From Lysobacter capsici (GTDB lineage: Bacteria; Pseudomonadota; Gammaproteobacteria; Xanthomonadales; Xanthomonadaceae): a DNA stretch of 64,000 nucleotides. The stretch is taken from the NCBI RefSeq assembly GCF_014779555.2, contig NZ_CP094357.1:5270001-5334000 (forward strand). The letters run 5' to 3'. Each line of letters starts with the position of its first letter. Within the stretch, counting starts at the first letter, position 1. This document shows positions 26,434 through 35,679 of this stretch, piece by piece. The notes under the pieces were generated by a model that saw only the letters and a list, made by a program, of their open reading frames with translations, did no database searches and had not been told where the DNA came from. The position numbers and the translations under genes were made by a program.

Positions 26434-26455
26434 CGCTATTCAATAGCGCGCTATT
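26434..26455. promoter_or_regulatory. Predicted OhrR operator upstream of ohr
   Basis: Three 7-bp half-sites are arranged CGCTATT-C-AATAGCG-CGCTATT, giving two overlapping palindromes. The site is about 85 bp upstream of the ohr start. The same arrangement, inverted, occurs before ohrR. Confidence 0.75.
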
Positions 26456-26490
26456 TCAAAGTTCGAATTCCAAATCAGTCACATGCGTTG

Positions 26491-26964
<474 letters not shown>

Positions 26965-26977
26965 GGGCCGCAATTTA

Positions 26978-26999
26978 CATAGCGCGCTATTTAATAGCA
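26978..26999. promoter_or_regulatory. Predicted OhrR operator upstream of ohrR
   Basis: ATAGCG-CGCTATT-T-AATAGC is the inverted form of the element before ohr. It ends about 14 bp upstream of the ohrR start, where a bound repressor would block transcription initiation. Confidence 0.75.
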
Positions 27000-27167
27000 A
27001 GCACTATCGCGCGGAGGTCCCGGCCTTCACCGTTCCACCCATGCAGCGAATCTCCGACCGCCCCTGCGGAAGCGGCGCCAACCGCGACCGCGCCCCGACA
27101 GATCGCCGCGCCTCTCAGCCAACCCTCATACCCCGCATGCCCCCCGAAATCCGCGCCACCACGCTGC

Positions 27168-28295
27168 TCAAGGCCCCCGCACCGGACTCCCCGCCAGATA
27201 CACCCGTCCGATCGCCAACGCCAACCGATACGGCTCGGGCTCATTGCGATTGCTCAGCACCACCACCGTCAGCCGCCGCCGCGGCCAGCGCACGATCACG
27301 TTGCGAAAGCCCATGGTCTCGCCCGAATGCCACAAGGTCTCGCCGGTGATGCGCCAGCCATAGCCGTAACCGACATCGGCCACGTCGGTCGGGGTATGCG
27401 CGGTGAACGCCAGCGTGCGCGATGCCTCGCTGAGCAGACGATCGTCGTACAAGGCCGCGTCCCACTTCGCGAGATCGTCGATCGAGGAGTAAATGCCGCC
27501 ATCGCCCAGCACCGCGCTGGTCGAACTCTGGTCGGTACGTACCCACCGCCCCTGCTCATTGCTGTATCCGTAGGCGCGATGCGCGACCTCGGACACGCCG
27601 CGCTCATACGCCACCGTGTCGCGCATCTCCAGGGGCAGGAAGATGCGTTCGCGCAGGAAGCCGGCGAAACTGCGCCCCGACGCGCGCTGCACGGTCAACG
27701 CCAACAGCGCGTAACCGCTGTTGCTGTAACGATAGCCCTGCCCGGGCGCGAAGTAGGTTCGATTCTGACCTTCGAGCACATGCAGCACATCGAGGTCGTG
27801 CATCTGCCGCCGATCGGCGTCGAAGCTCGCCGGTATCGCGTCTTCGTAATCGATCAGGCCGGATTGATGGCTGAGGATCTGCCGGATCGTGATCGCATCG
27901 GCCGCCTTGGGCAGCGACGGCAACCAGCGCTTGATCGGATCGTCAAGGCCGAGCGTCCCGTCCTGCGCCAGCAGCAACACCGCCGCGGCGGTGAACTGCT
28001 TGGTCACCGAGGCCAGACGGTAATTGGTCCGCGCGCTCGCGGCTTCGCCGGTCTCGACCACCGCCAGGCCGTAACCGCGCCGCAGCAGCGCGTGACCGTC
28101 GCGCAGGACCAGCACGCTGGCGCCGGGAACCTGACCCTGGTAGTCGCGCATCAAGGTATCGACTTCGTGTTGCAGCTTATCCGTCCCCTGCGCCTGCCGA
28201 TGCGGCGTCATCGCGCAGGCGCTCAACAAGGCGCCGACGCCCAAGGTCGCGATCAAGCGCCGCAACGGCCGATGCGCGCCGCGTCCGCGGTTCAT
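27168..28295 (-). CDS. Serine beta-lactamase-fold lipoprotein hydrolase
   Basis: Predicted lipoprotein of about 375 residues with lipobox LLSAC (Cys27). The class C/PBP-type fold is clear: nucleophile Ser95 and Lys98 in ASVTKQ, Tyr189-Ser-Asn in YRYSNSGY, and a HSGETMGF motif in place of KTG. Family members include D-alanyl-D-alanine carboxypeptidases, D-aminopeptidases and esterases, and true beta-lactamase activity is not implied. It is last in a leftward group with a VanX-like dipeptidase and a second hydrolase of the same fold, so a cell-wall-peptide substrate is likely (inference). Start ATG 28295 is preferred over 28313. Confidence 0.88.
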   Translation of the reverse strand: MNRGRGAHRPLRRLIATLGVGALLSACAMTPHRQAQGTDKLQHEVDTLMRDYQGQVPGASVLVLRDGHALLRRGYGLAVVETGEAASARTNYRLASVTKQFTAAAVLLLAQDGTLGLDDPIKRWLPSLPKAADAITIRQILSHQSGLIDYEDAIPASFDADRRQMHDLDVLHVLEGQNRTYFAPGQGYRYSNSGYALLALTVQRASGRSFAGFLRERIFLPLEMRDTVAYERGVSEVAHRAYGYSNEQGRWVRTDQSSTSAVLGDGGIYSSIDDLAKWDAALYDDRLLSEASRTLAFTAHTPTDVADVGYGYGWRITGETLWHSGETMGFRNVIVRWPRRRLTVVVLSNRNEPEPYRLALAIGRVYLAGSPVRGP

Positions 28296-28365
28296 GCCGA
28301 TAGTCACGATCACACTGCCACCTCATGCAAGGGATGTCGCTGCGCCGGGTCCGCGCGGGCCGCGC

Positions 28366-29193
28366 TCAGCGCACCGGAAAATCGAACGCGGTGTCCGGCG
28401 TGGGTTCGGGCTTGTAGGTGTAATGCCACCACTCCAGCGGATAGTTCTCGAACCCTTCGCGCCGCATCGCCGCGCGCAGCCGCTCGCGGTTGGCGCGCTG
28501 GGTCGCGTTCGCATTGGGCGAATCGGTATGCGCCAGTTCGTCGAAGTAATCGAAGCCCGTGCCCATGTCCAGCAATGCGTAACGGCCATCGCGCAGTTCC
28601 ATCAGGCTCAGGTCCAAGGTCGCGCCGCGGCTGTGGCCGGAGGTCGGCGAGATGTAGTCGCCGAGCAAGACCCGCTTGTCGAGCTTGGGGTAGTAACGCG
28701 ACTTGGTGCGCTGGTCGCCCAGATCGCCGGCCCAGCGCACGAAATCCTGGACCGCGCGCACCGGCCGATAGCAATCGAAGATATGCAGGCGCAAGCCTTG
28801 CGGGCGCAACGCGCGCTCGACCCGCGCCAGCGCCTGCGCGACCGACCGGTGCAGATAGCAACCGGCGGCCTCGTAGCCGACCACCGGCCGGCCGACGAAG
28901 TTGTCGCTGCCGGCGTAGCGGATCTCCAGCGACATATCGGGCACCAGCGAGCGGATCTCGACCATGCCCGCAGCTGCCGCATCGCTCGCCGTGGATACGC
29001 GCGGCGCGACCGCTCGCGCCGGGGCCGCGGTGGCCGGCGCGGATGCGGTGGCTTCGTGTCGCTGCGGTGGCGACGCATCCGGCGACCGCACCGCGGCGAC
29101 GCAACCGATCAGCACCAGCAGCGCGCAGGCTTCAACCGCAATCGCCGATACGCGCGAACGCCAGGTCCTCGTAGTCGTAGCTGAAGTCCGCAT
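28366..29193 (-). CDS. VanX-like D-alanyl-D-alanine dipeptidase (M15D), secreted
   Basis: Zinc dipeptidase of up to 275 residues. The catalytic features of M15D are present: LEIRYAGSDNFVGRPV, FDCYRPVRAVQDFV with the conserved Arg, the zinc site SGHSRGATLDLSL (His and Asp) and EWWHY (catalytic Glu and third zinc His). The N-terminus has a hydrophobic stretch ending LVLIGC, so it may be a lipoprotein or periplasmic. It overlaps the end of the upstream gene by up to 62 bp, indicating coupling. VanX-like enzymes cleave D-Ala-D-Ala; in this neighbourhood a role in degrading muropeptides rather than vancomycin resistance is more likely. The exact start is uncertain. Confidence 0.9.
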   Translation of the reverse strand: MRTSATTTRTWRSRVSAIAVEACALLVLIGCVAAVRSPDASPPQRHEATASAPATAAPARAVAPRVSTASDAAAAGMVEIRSLVPDMSLEIRYAGSDNFVGRPVVGYEAAGCYLHRSVAQALARVERALRPQGLRLHIFDCYRPVRAVQDFVRWAGDLGDQRTKSRYYPKLDKRVLLGDYISPTSGHSRGATLDLSLMELRDGRYALLDMGTGFDYFDELAHTDSPNANATQRANRERLRAAMRREGFENYPLEWWHYTYKPEPTPDTAFDFPVR

Positions 29194-30706
29194 CCGGATC
29201 GACCTTGCTCATGACGAAAGTGGCGGTGGAGCCGCTGCCGGAGAAATCGATCCAGGCCTCGGTGTCGACTTCCTCGGCGTCCCAGTCGACCAGCAGGCGC
29301 GGGCCGACCCGGACGATCTTACCGGTCAACAGCGGCGACTTGCGTGCGGCGAATTGCACATCGCGGTCTCGCCCGCAGACCTGCACCTCGCCGAACCACG
29401 GGTCGCGGTAGACACCCAGATACGCGGTCAGCGCTCTCGATTCGACCGACTTGCGCGCGGACGTATCGGGCGCGCGGTTGCGCGCGGGCGCCTGCGCCTC
29501 GCGCGCGATCGCATCCATGAACCAGGCCGCGTCGCGCGACGAGTCCGGCGCGGTGTAATGCTGGGTCAATAGCTGATCGAACACGCTGCGCGCATCGCCG
29601 GCATCGCCGTTGATCAACACCACGAAGCCGCTGCGCTGGTCCGGCAGCAGCGTCACCAGCGAATACATGCCCATCAAGGTGCCGGTATGCGACACCTTGA
29701 ACACGCCGTCGGCGTCGCTCAAGCGCCAGCCGTAGCCGTAGGCGGCGAAATGAGTGTTGCTCCACTCGCGCTGGCGCTGCGACACGTTCATCGGCATCTG
29801 CGCGCGCCACAGCGCCGCGCGTTGCTCGGCCGACAGCCACGGCTTGCCGTCGGCGCCGGCGCGTTGCGGATCGAGCCAGGCGCGCAGCCAGGTCGTCATG
29901 TCGTTGAGGCTGCAGCGCACCCCGCCGGCCGGATCCATGGTCGAGGCCTCGATGCGGGCCGGGTCGCGGCGCACCGCGACATAACGTCCCTCGCGCTGCG
30001 AATGCGGCTGAGCCACGTCGCCGACCGCGTCGCGATCCCATGCGCCGATCCGGCAACGCGACAAACCCAGTGGTTCGAACACTTCCCGGCGCAGCAGCGT
30101 CTCGTACGGCGCGCCGCCCGCGGCCGCGGCGACCTCGCCGGCGACGATGTACAGCAGGTTGTCGTAGTCGTAGCGCGAACGGAAGCTGTGGATCGGCTTG
30201 AGATAGCGCAACCCATGCAGGATATCGGCGCGGCTGAAGCTGTTGGGCTCGGGCCACAGCATCAGATCGCCGGCGCCCGCGCGCAGGCCGCTGTTGTGGA
30301 TCAACAGATCGCGCACCTGCATTTCGCGGGTGACCCAATCGTCGTGCATGCGGAAATCCGGCAGGTACTTGCTCACCGGATCGTCCCAGCGCAGCTTGCC
30401 GGCATCGACCAGCCGCGCCAGGGTCGCGGTGGTCATCGACTTGGTGTTCGAAGCGATCTTGAACAACGTGTCGGGACCGATCCTGTCGCCCTCGCCCGCC
30501 ACCTGTTCGCCTGAGGTTCGTCGATACACGACCTCGCCGTTCTCGACCACGCCGATCGCGAAACCCGGCAGGCGATAGCGCGCCTGCACCTGATCGACGA
30601 TGCGGTCCAGCGCCGCCTCGCGCGTCTGCCGCGCCGACGACGGCGGAACCGCGAAGACACACGTCAAAAAAATCAGGGCCGTCCACCGCAGTGAGTCGCG
30701 TCGCAT
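29132..30706 (-). CDS. Serine beta-lactamase-fold hydrolase with C-terminal extension
   Basis: Secreted hydrolase of about 524 residues. A signal peptide (WTALIFLTCVFAVPPSSA) precedes the beta-lactamase/PBP4*-like domain with Ser86-Asn-Thr-Lys89 (IASNTKS), Tyr181-Asp-Asn183 (RYDYDN) and HTGTLMGMYS. The last 120 residues form a separate beta-rich domain (YLGVYRDPWFGEVQV to FVMSKVDPDADFSYDYEDLAF) resembling the DUF3471 domain that follows such hydrolases. It lies in a leftward series with the TonB receptor and the VanX-like gene. Substrate unknown; a D-amino-acid peptide is plausible. ATG 30706 starts the signal peptide. Confidence 0.88.
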   Translation of the reverse strand: MRRDSLRWTALIFLTCVFAVPPSSARQTREAALDRIVDQVQARYRLPGFAIGVVENGEVVYRRTSGEQVAGEGDRIGPDTLFKIASNTKSMTTATLARLVDAGKLRWDDPVSKYLPDFRMHDDWVTREMQVRDLLIHNSGLRAGAGDLMLWPEPNSFSRADILHGLRYLKPIHSFRSRYDYDNLLYIVAGEVAAAAGGAPYETLLRREVFEPLGLSRCRIGAWDRDAVGDVAQPHSQREGRYVAVRRDPARIEASTMDPAGGVRCSLNDMTTWLRAWLDPQRAGADGKPWLSAEQRAALWRAQMPMNVSQRQREWSNTHFAAYGYGWRLSDADGVFKVSHTGTLMGMYSLVTLLPDQRSGFVVLINGDAGDARSVFDQLLTQHYTAPDSSRDAAWFMDAIAREAQAPARNRAPDTSARKSVESRALTAYLGVYRDPWFGEVQVCGRDRDVQFAARKSPLLTGKIVRVGPRLLVDWDAEEVDTEAWIDFSGSGSTATFVMSKVDPDADFSYDYEDLAFARIGDCG

Positions 30707-30782
30707 CGGTGGAGGCCCTGTCGAGGTAGAGAAAACGCGGCCCCGCGTCATCGGGCCGCCAAGGGGTCGAGGGAACGGGTGC

Positions 30783-33755
30783 TCAGAAGTCCACGGACAC
30801 GGTCAACTGGGCGTAGCGCGGCGACTGATAGCCGGTGCCGTACAGGTACTGCGGGTTCTTGAAGCCGATGTCCTGTTCGTACTCGTCGTCGACTTCGATC
30901 CTGCGCTGCTGGTTGAGCAGGTTGTACACGGCCAGCTTGACCCGGAGGTTGGCCTGGGCGAACTGCTGCTGATAGCTCAGGCTGGCGCCCATGTCGAAGA
31001 TCCACGGCGTGCGTCCGCCCGAACCGCGGCTGCGCAGCTGGTAGGTGCGATCGGCGAAGTTGTCGGCCTGGCAGTTGGCCACGCACACGTAGAAGCTGTG
31101 GTAGCTGGTGCCGTCGAACGGGCTGCCCTTGCCGAAGGCGTTGATCGGCCGGCCCGACTGCGCGTTCAAGGTCGCGCCGACCGACCAGTTGTCGTTGATC
31201 GCATACGCGCCGCGCAACTTGATCTGGTGACGGCGGTCGTTCGGCAGCGGGCCGTCGCCGTTCAAGTTCACGAACGGATTGTCGAACGACTCGGTGCGGC
31301 CGGTGTTGTCGAAACCGAAGTCGGAGTTCGACGGGCCTTCGGCATTGCCCTCGCTCTTGGACCAGGTGTACGAAGCGTTGAACGCCCACTTGTCGTCCCA
31401 GGCGCGATCGAGCATGAACTCCAGCGCGCGATAGGTGCGCTTGGGCTTGACCCAGCCGCGCTCGCCGACATAGTTGCCGTCGGCGTCGTACAAGGCCCAA
31501 CCGGCGCGCGAGGTGTCGATGTTGACGTAGCCGTCGTTGACGCCGTCGCAGTTGGTGTCGGTGTACAGCTTGACCGACTTGCCGGGATTGGCCATCACAT
31601 AGCCGATCTCGCCGGGCGAACCGTTGCACAGAATGCCGTTGGAGGTGATCTCCATGTCGTCGATGGCGTTGTGCAGGCGCCGGTAGATGCCGCGCACGCC
31701 CCACGACCAGGTTTCGTCGATCATCGACTGATAACCCAGGATGGCCTCGTCCTGGTACACCGGATCGATGTCGGCGTCGACTTCGCTGCGCAGGTCGCCG
31801 ACGCTGCCGTCGCCCTGGCTGTTGTCGACCGGGCCGATCTGCTGGCCGAGGATCGGGCGGTAATAGGTCGAGCCGTTCTTCTCGAACGCCTCCAGCCCCG
31901 CCAGCGCGTAATAGGTGCGCTCATCGAGGAAGGCGCCGGCCTGCTTGACGTTGATCTGGTTGACGATCGGCAGGTAATAGCGGCCCACGTTGCCGAATAT
32001 CTTGGAGCGGCCGTCGCCGTTGAAGTCCCAGGAGAAGCCCAGGCGCGGCGCGAGCATGTCGTCGATCTTGATGTAGGTGTTGCCCTCGCCGTCCTTGTTG
32101 TCGAAGCCTTCCATGCGCACGCCGGCGTTGAGCATGAAGTCCGGGGTGATCTGCCAGTTGTCTTCGATGTAGTAGGCCGAGTTGATCGATTCGAAGCTTC
32201 CGCTGACCTCCTGCTGGCGCGCGCGCACGTAGGCGTTGACCCCGGCCGGCACCACCCCGCCGTTCTCGATCGTCGTGCCCGGCGTGGTCGAATAGATCTG
32301 ATAGTACTTGCGCGACGGACCGGGGTAGAAGCTCTCGTTGTCGGAGGTGTTGACCTCGCGGTCCAGGCCGAAGCGCAGCAGGTGATCGCCGAGCTGCCAT
32401 TCGAAATCCAGGCGCGCGGCTTCGCGCTTGTCCAGGCCCTGCTCGATCAGCGCCGAGGACACGCAGCCGATCTGCGGCAGGCCCGACACCCGGCGATCCT
32501 GCACCGCATCGCATTCCAGATCGTTCTGGCTGCTCTGGATGCGGTCGCGCTTGTTCTCGCCGTACAACGCCTTCATCGAGAAGTTCTCGGTGAGGTAGCC
32601 GGTGTAGGTCAGCGCCCAGTTGGTGCCGCCGGCCTCGTTGAACTGGGTGTTGATGCGATTGCCGCGGCGGCCGTCGGCCAGGTCGAACTGGTAGTTGTCG
32701 GTGGTGGTTTCGTTCTTGTCGGAGAAGGCCAGGAATTCGAGCAGGTGCTTGTCGCTGATCTGCCAATCCAGCTTGGTGCCCCAGAAGCCCTTGTCCGACT
32801 TGCCCTTGAAGAAGGTGCTGCCGGCGTCGTTGGTGTTCTCGGGCCGATAGTCGCGGAACTCGTACATCGCATAGAAGAACAGCTTGTCCTTCACGATCGG
32901 GCCGGACGCATGCACATTGAGGTTGGTGCGGTCGTACTGGTCGTGGCTGCGTATGCGGAACGGATCGCCGTCGCCGTCGTAGTGGTTTTCGCCCTTGGAC
33001 TGCAGCGACTTGGGCTCCCACACCAGTTCGGCGCCGTACTTGAACTCGTTGCTGCCCGACTGGGTGACCGCGTTGATCACCCCGCCGGTGGTGCGGCCGA
33101 ACTCGACCGAATAGCCGCCGGTCTTGACCTGGAATTCCTTGAAGAACCCGAACGGCACCGACGAGAAGCCGACCCGCTTGTAGAAGTCGGTGACGTTGAG
33201 GCCGTTGATGTAGACCGCGTTCTCCGACACCGAGGAGCCGCCGAACGAGGCGCCGCCGTACTGGCCCTGGATCACGCCCGGCGCCAGCAAGGCCACCGAC
33301 TGCGCGTCGCGGCCGACCGGGATGCGTTCGATCTCGGCCTTGGTGACGTTGGTCGCCGACTCGGTCGAGCGCACGTCCACCGGCGAGATCACCCGCGTGC
33401 CGATCACCTGCACCGCGCCGAGGTTGGTCGCATCGCCCAGATTGATGTTGGCTTCGTTGCCCAGGCTGACCACAACCTCGATCGGCGCACCGACCGCGGC
33501 GCCGTCCTTGCTCGCCTGCAATTGATAGGTGCCGATCGGCAGGAACGGAAACCGGTAGTTGCCGTTCGCGTCGGCCTTCACCGTGCGGGTGAAACCGGTG
33601 TCGACGCTGCGCACCGTCACTTCGGCGCCGGCGGCGACGCGGCCGGCCAGCGAACCGTCGGTGTTGGCGGCCAATGCCGGCTGCACCGCCATCGAAGCAA
33701 GGCAGATCCCCATCGCCATGCACAGTGCGGACTTACCCAAGGTCTTGCCTTTCAT
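30783..33755 (-). CDS. Oar-type TonB-dependent outer-membrane receptor
   Basis: Outer-membrane protein of 990 residues. A signal peptide (ALCMAMGICLASMAVQPALAA) is followed by a carboxypeptidase-regulatory-like Ig domain (GEVTVRSVD-like strand, GNYRFPFLPIGTYQL), a plug (TNVTKAEIERIPVGRDAQSVALLAPGV, YINGLNVTDFYKRVG, EFGRTTGGVINAVTQSGSNEF) and a barrel ending QLTVSVDF. This is the Oar/SusC-like class common in Xanthomonadaceae. It lies between a transglutaminase-like gene and hydrolases of D-amino-acid peptides, so import of cell-wall or other peptides is a reasonable guess. No TonB box can be assigned with certainty. Confidence 0.92.
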   Translation of the reverse strand: MKGKTLGKSALCMAMGICLASMAVQPALAANTDGSLAGRVAAGAEVTVRSVDTGFTRTVKADANGNYRFPFLPIGTYQLQASKDGAAVGAPIEVVVSLGNEANINLGDATNLGAVQVIGTRVISPVDVRSTESATNVTKAEIERIPVGRDAQSVALLAPGVIQGQYGGASFGGSSVSENAVYINGLNVTDFYKRVGFSSVPFGFFKEFQVKTGGYSVEFGRTTGGVINAVTQSGSNEFKYGAELVWEPKSLQSKGENHYDGDGDPFRIRSHDQYDRTNLNVHASGPIVKDKLFFYAMYEFRDYRPENTNDAGSTFFKGKSDKGFWGTKLDWQISDKHLLEFLAFSDKNETTTDNYQFDLADGRRGNRINTQFNEAGGTNWALTYTGYLTENFSMKALYGENKRDRIQSSQNDLECDAVQDRRVSGLPQIGCVSSALIEQGLDKREAARLDFEWQLGDHLLRFGLDREVNTSDNESFYPGPSRKYYQIYSTTPGTTIENGGVVPAGVNAYVRARQQEVSGSFESINSAYYIEDNWQITPDFMLNAGVRMEGFDNKDGEGNTYIKIDDMLAPRLGFSWDFNGDGRSKIFGNVGRYYLPIVNQINVKQAGAFLDERTYYALAGLEAFEKNGSTYYRPILGQQIGPVDNSQGDGSVGDLRSEVDADIDPVYQDEAILGYQSMIDETWSWGVRGIYRRLHNAIDDMEITSNGILCNGSPGEIGYVMANPGKSVKLYTDTNCDGVNDGYVNIDTSRAGWALYDADGNYVGERGWVKPKRTYRALEFMLDRAWDDKWAFNASYTWSKSEGNAEGPSNSDFGFDNTGRTESFDNPFVNLNGDGPLPNDRRHQIKLRGAYAINDNWSVGATLNAQSGRPINAFGKGSPFDGTSYHSFYVCVANCQADNFADRTYQLRSRGSGGRTPWIFDMGASLSYQQQFAQANLRVKLAVYNLLNQQRRIEVDDEYEQDIGFKNPQYLYGTGYQSPRYAQLTVSVDF

Positions 33756-33800
33756 TGCGTACTGCCTCCCCAGAATGATGTTGAGCGCTGCCGCCGACGC

Positions 33801-35351
33801 TTAGTCCTTCGTCGTCAGCACTTGCGCGCTGTAGTCGTAATCCCATTGGTCGAAGTAGAGATTTCCCCCTTCCCACTCGACCTCGCCGCGTTGCGAGTCC
33901 ACCGTTTCGGAACGTTCGTGCCGCTTGGCCGGAACGAACTGCCGGCCGTAGTCGTCGTTGTAGGCGATCCGATACGCATCGAACCCGCCGAAATAGAAAT
34001 TCGCCAATTGCGGATCGGGCGAATCGAAGCGGCCGGTGGTCACGTCCACCGGCACCCAGCCGTACGGCGCCAGGTACATCCAGGCCCAGTCGTGCATGTT
34101 GGTGTAGCCGTTGTCGCCGAACACCCAGCCCGATTGCCAGCGCGCCGGGATGCCGTTGAGGCGCAGCAAGGTCATCAGCAGCAAGGTCTGCTGGCCGCAG
34201 TCGGCGTGACCGGCGTGCAGTGCGTAGTCGGAGATGTTGGAGATGGTCGAATACTCGCGCGCGCCGGCCCACGGGATGCGGTCGACCGCCGCGTAGAGTT
34301 TCTGCGCGATCCGATACGGATGGGTCTCATCGCCGACCACCTCGCGCGAGAACTTGCGCATGGCATCGGTGTAGACGATATGCGGCGGCCGTTCGCCCAG
34401 GTAGTCGCGGGTGGCCTCGTCGACCGGCGCGGGCACGACCTTGTCCGGATCGATCGCGCGGTACTGGCCGAACACGGTGAGTTCGTAACTGGTTTCGAAC
34501 CGGGTCGGCTGTCCGGCCTTGGCGACCTGCTGCAGATACACGGTGCGCATCGCGGTGGACTCGGGCGCGATCGTATGCGCGGCCGGCGTGCTGCTCAGAA
34601 AACGGATGTCCTGCTGTTGATGCGGCAGCGCGCGCGGATACGGCAGCCACGCGCGCAGCATCTTGCCGGCCGGCACCGCGTCGGCGTTGACCGTCAGCGA
34701 GTGGGTGACGCGCACCCGCCGCGGCGCGGCGTAGCCCAGTCCGCTGCGCAGCGCGCCGTCGCGGACTTCGGCCTGATGCGCGTTCAAGGTTTCCATCGGC
34801 CCGACGCTGAGCGGCTTGGCGCCCGGCTTGCGGCGCGCGAGCGCGGCGGCGTCGAGCCGGAACAGGTTCGACGGCGCGCGCTGGAAGTAGCGCTTGTCGC
34901 CGTCGATGATCATGTATTCGAGCAGGCCGCGCCGGTCCCACTCGTCGAATTCGGCATCGCGCATATCCGGGATCTGTTCGCGCAGCTTGGCCTTGGCCTG
35001 GGCCTCGTCGAGAGTGAAATCCAGACGGATTCGGCGCATGCGTTCGACCTGCTCGTCGAGCGCGCGGCGTTGGTCGGCATCCAGATTCGGCCGAGCGCGC
35101 GCTTTGGCGATGCCGGCGCGCGCGCCTTCGAAGTGGCCGACGTCGATCAGCGACACGATCGCGGCGAGGCGTTCGTCGGCGTCGCGGCGTTGTTCCTGCG
35201 CGTGCGCCGAACCGATCTGCGTGCTCAGCACCAGCGCCGGCAGCGCGAACATCAGGCCGAGCGCGAGCGCGGCCGCGCGGCCGCGCCGCGAAAACGAGAC
35301 GATGGCCCGCGCACGGGGAGCGATAAACAGCAGGTCAGTCACGGGATCCAT
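33801..35351 (-). CDS. Secreted transglutaminase-like cysteine protease
   Basis: Protein of about 516 residues with a long-n-region signal peptide (AALALGLMFALPALVLS, cleavage after SAHA). The N-terminal part is helical and charged (a tetratricopeptide-like DADERLAAIVSLIDVGHFEGAR). The C-terminal transglutaminase-core domain has Cys385 in GHADCGQQTLLL, His420 in NMHDWAWMYL and Asp436 in GWVPVDVT, the intact catalytic triad. Bacterial members are mostly proteases or amidases. It is first in a leftward series with the Oar receptor and murein-peptide hydrolases, and its start faces the NlpC/P60 gene. A GTG at 35363 is an alternative start. Confidence 0.88.
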   Translation of the reverse strand: MDPVTDLLFIAPRARAIVSFSRRGRAAALALGLMFALPALVLSTQIGSAHAQEQRRDADERLAAIVSLIDVGHFEGARAGIAKARARPNLDADQRRALDEQVERMRRIRLDFTLDEAQAKAKLREQIPDMRDAEFDEWDRRGLLEYMIIDGDKRYFQRAPSNLFRLDAAALARRKPGAKPLSVGPMETLNAHQAEVRDGALRSGLGYAAPRRVRVTHSLTVNADAVPAGKMLRAWLPYPRALPHQQQDIRFLSSTPAAHTIAPESTAMRTVYLQQVAKAGQPTRFETSYELTVFGQYRAIDPDKVVPAPVDEATRDYLGERPPHIVYTDAMRKFSREVVGDETHPYRIAQKLYAAVDRIPWAGAREYSTISNISDYALHAGHADCGQQTLLLMTLLRLNGIPARWQSGWVFGDNGYTNMHDWAWMYLAPYGWVPVDVTTGRFDSPDPQLANFYFGGFDAYRIAYNDDYGRQFVPAKRHERSETVDSQRGEVEWEGGNLYFDQWDYDYSAQVLTTKD

Positions 35352-35679
35352 ACCTGGTGTCACCCATGCGGGGCCATCGGTTCATGGCTGTGTAACATGA
35401 GTGGCACAGGTGGTCAATAAATTATTCCCTATCTATTTTCTCAAGGAAGTATGTATTCTGCGGTTCGACCCGCTGGCGCCCCGTGCGCGACCGGGTCGGT
35501 GCCGGACGACCGGCATCGAGCCTGTGACGGCGCGCGGCCGTGCCGCGCAGCCGCCGGAGCATGACGCGATGGGTACCGCCGCAAGCCGCAACCTCGCCGT
35601 AATCGCCCGTCGCCATGGCGGCGCCGCGAGCGCGTTCGTTCGCTGCGCTGCAGCACCGCGTTCAGGCGCGAGCGTCGCG
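35352..35679. other. Divergent control region of the muropeptide genes
   Basis: About 330 bp separate the leftward transglutaminase-like gene from the rightward NlpC/P60 gene. An A/T-rich island (35395-35460) contains AATAAATTATT, a small palindrome, and a candidate leftward promoter. The rest is GC-rich, and the reading frame of the NlpC/P60 gene stays open through it. Confidence 0.5.
35389..35417 (-). promoter_or_regulatory. Candidate promoter for the leftward transglutaminase-receptor series
   Basis: On the minus strand TTGACC (35412-35417) is followed after 17 bp by TACACA (35389-35394). The predicted start of transcription would be about 30 bp before the gene. The -10 is weak, so this is tentative. 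Confidence 0.3.

Noticed and set aside
30600-35420. 1606-codon plus-strand frame
   Set aside because: Antisense to three clear genes with signal peptides and catalytic motifs.
35401-35679. N-terminal extension of the NlpC/P60 protein by 93 residues
   Set aside because: The extension is non-conserved-looking and runs through the A/T-rich promoter region, whereas ATG 35680 begins a clear signal peptide.
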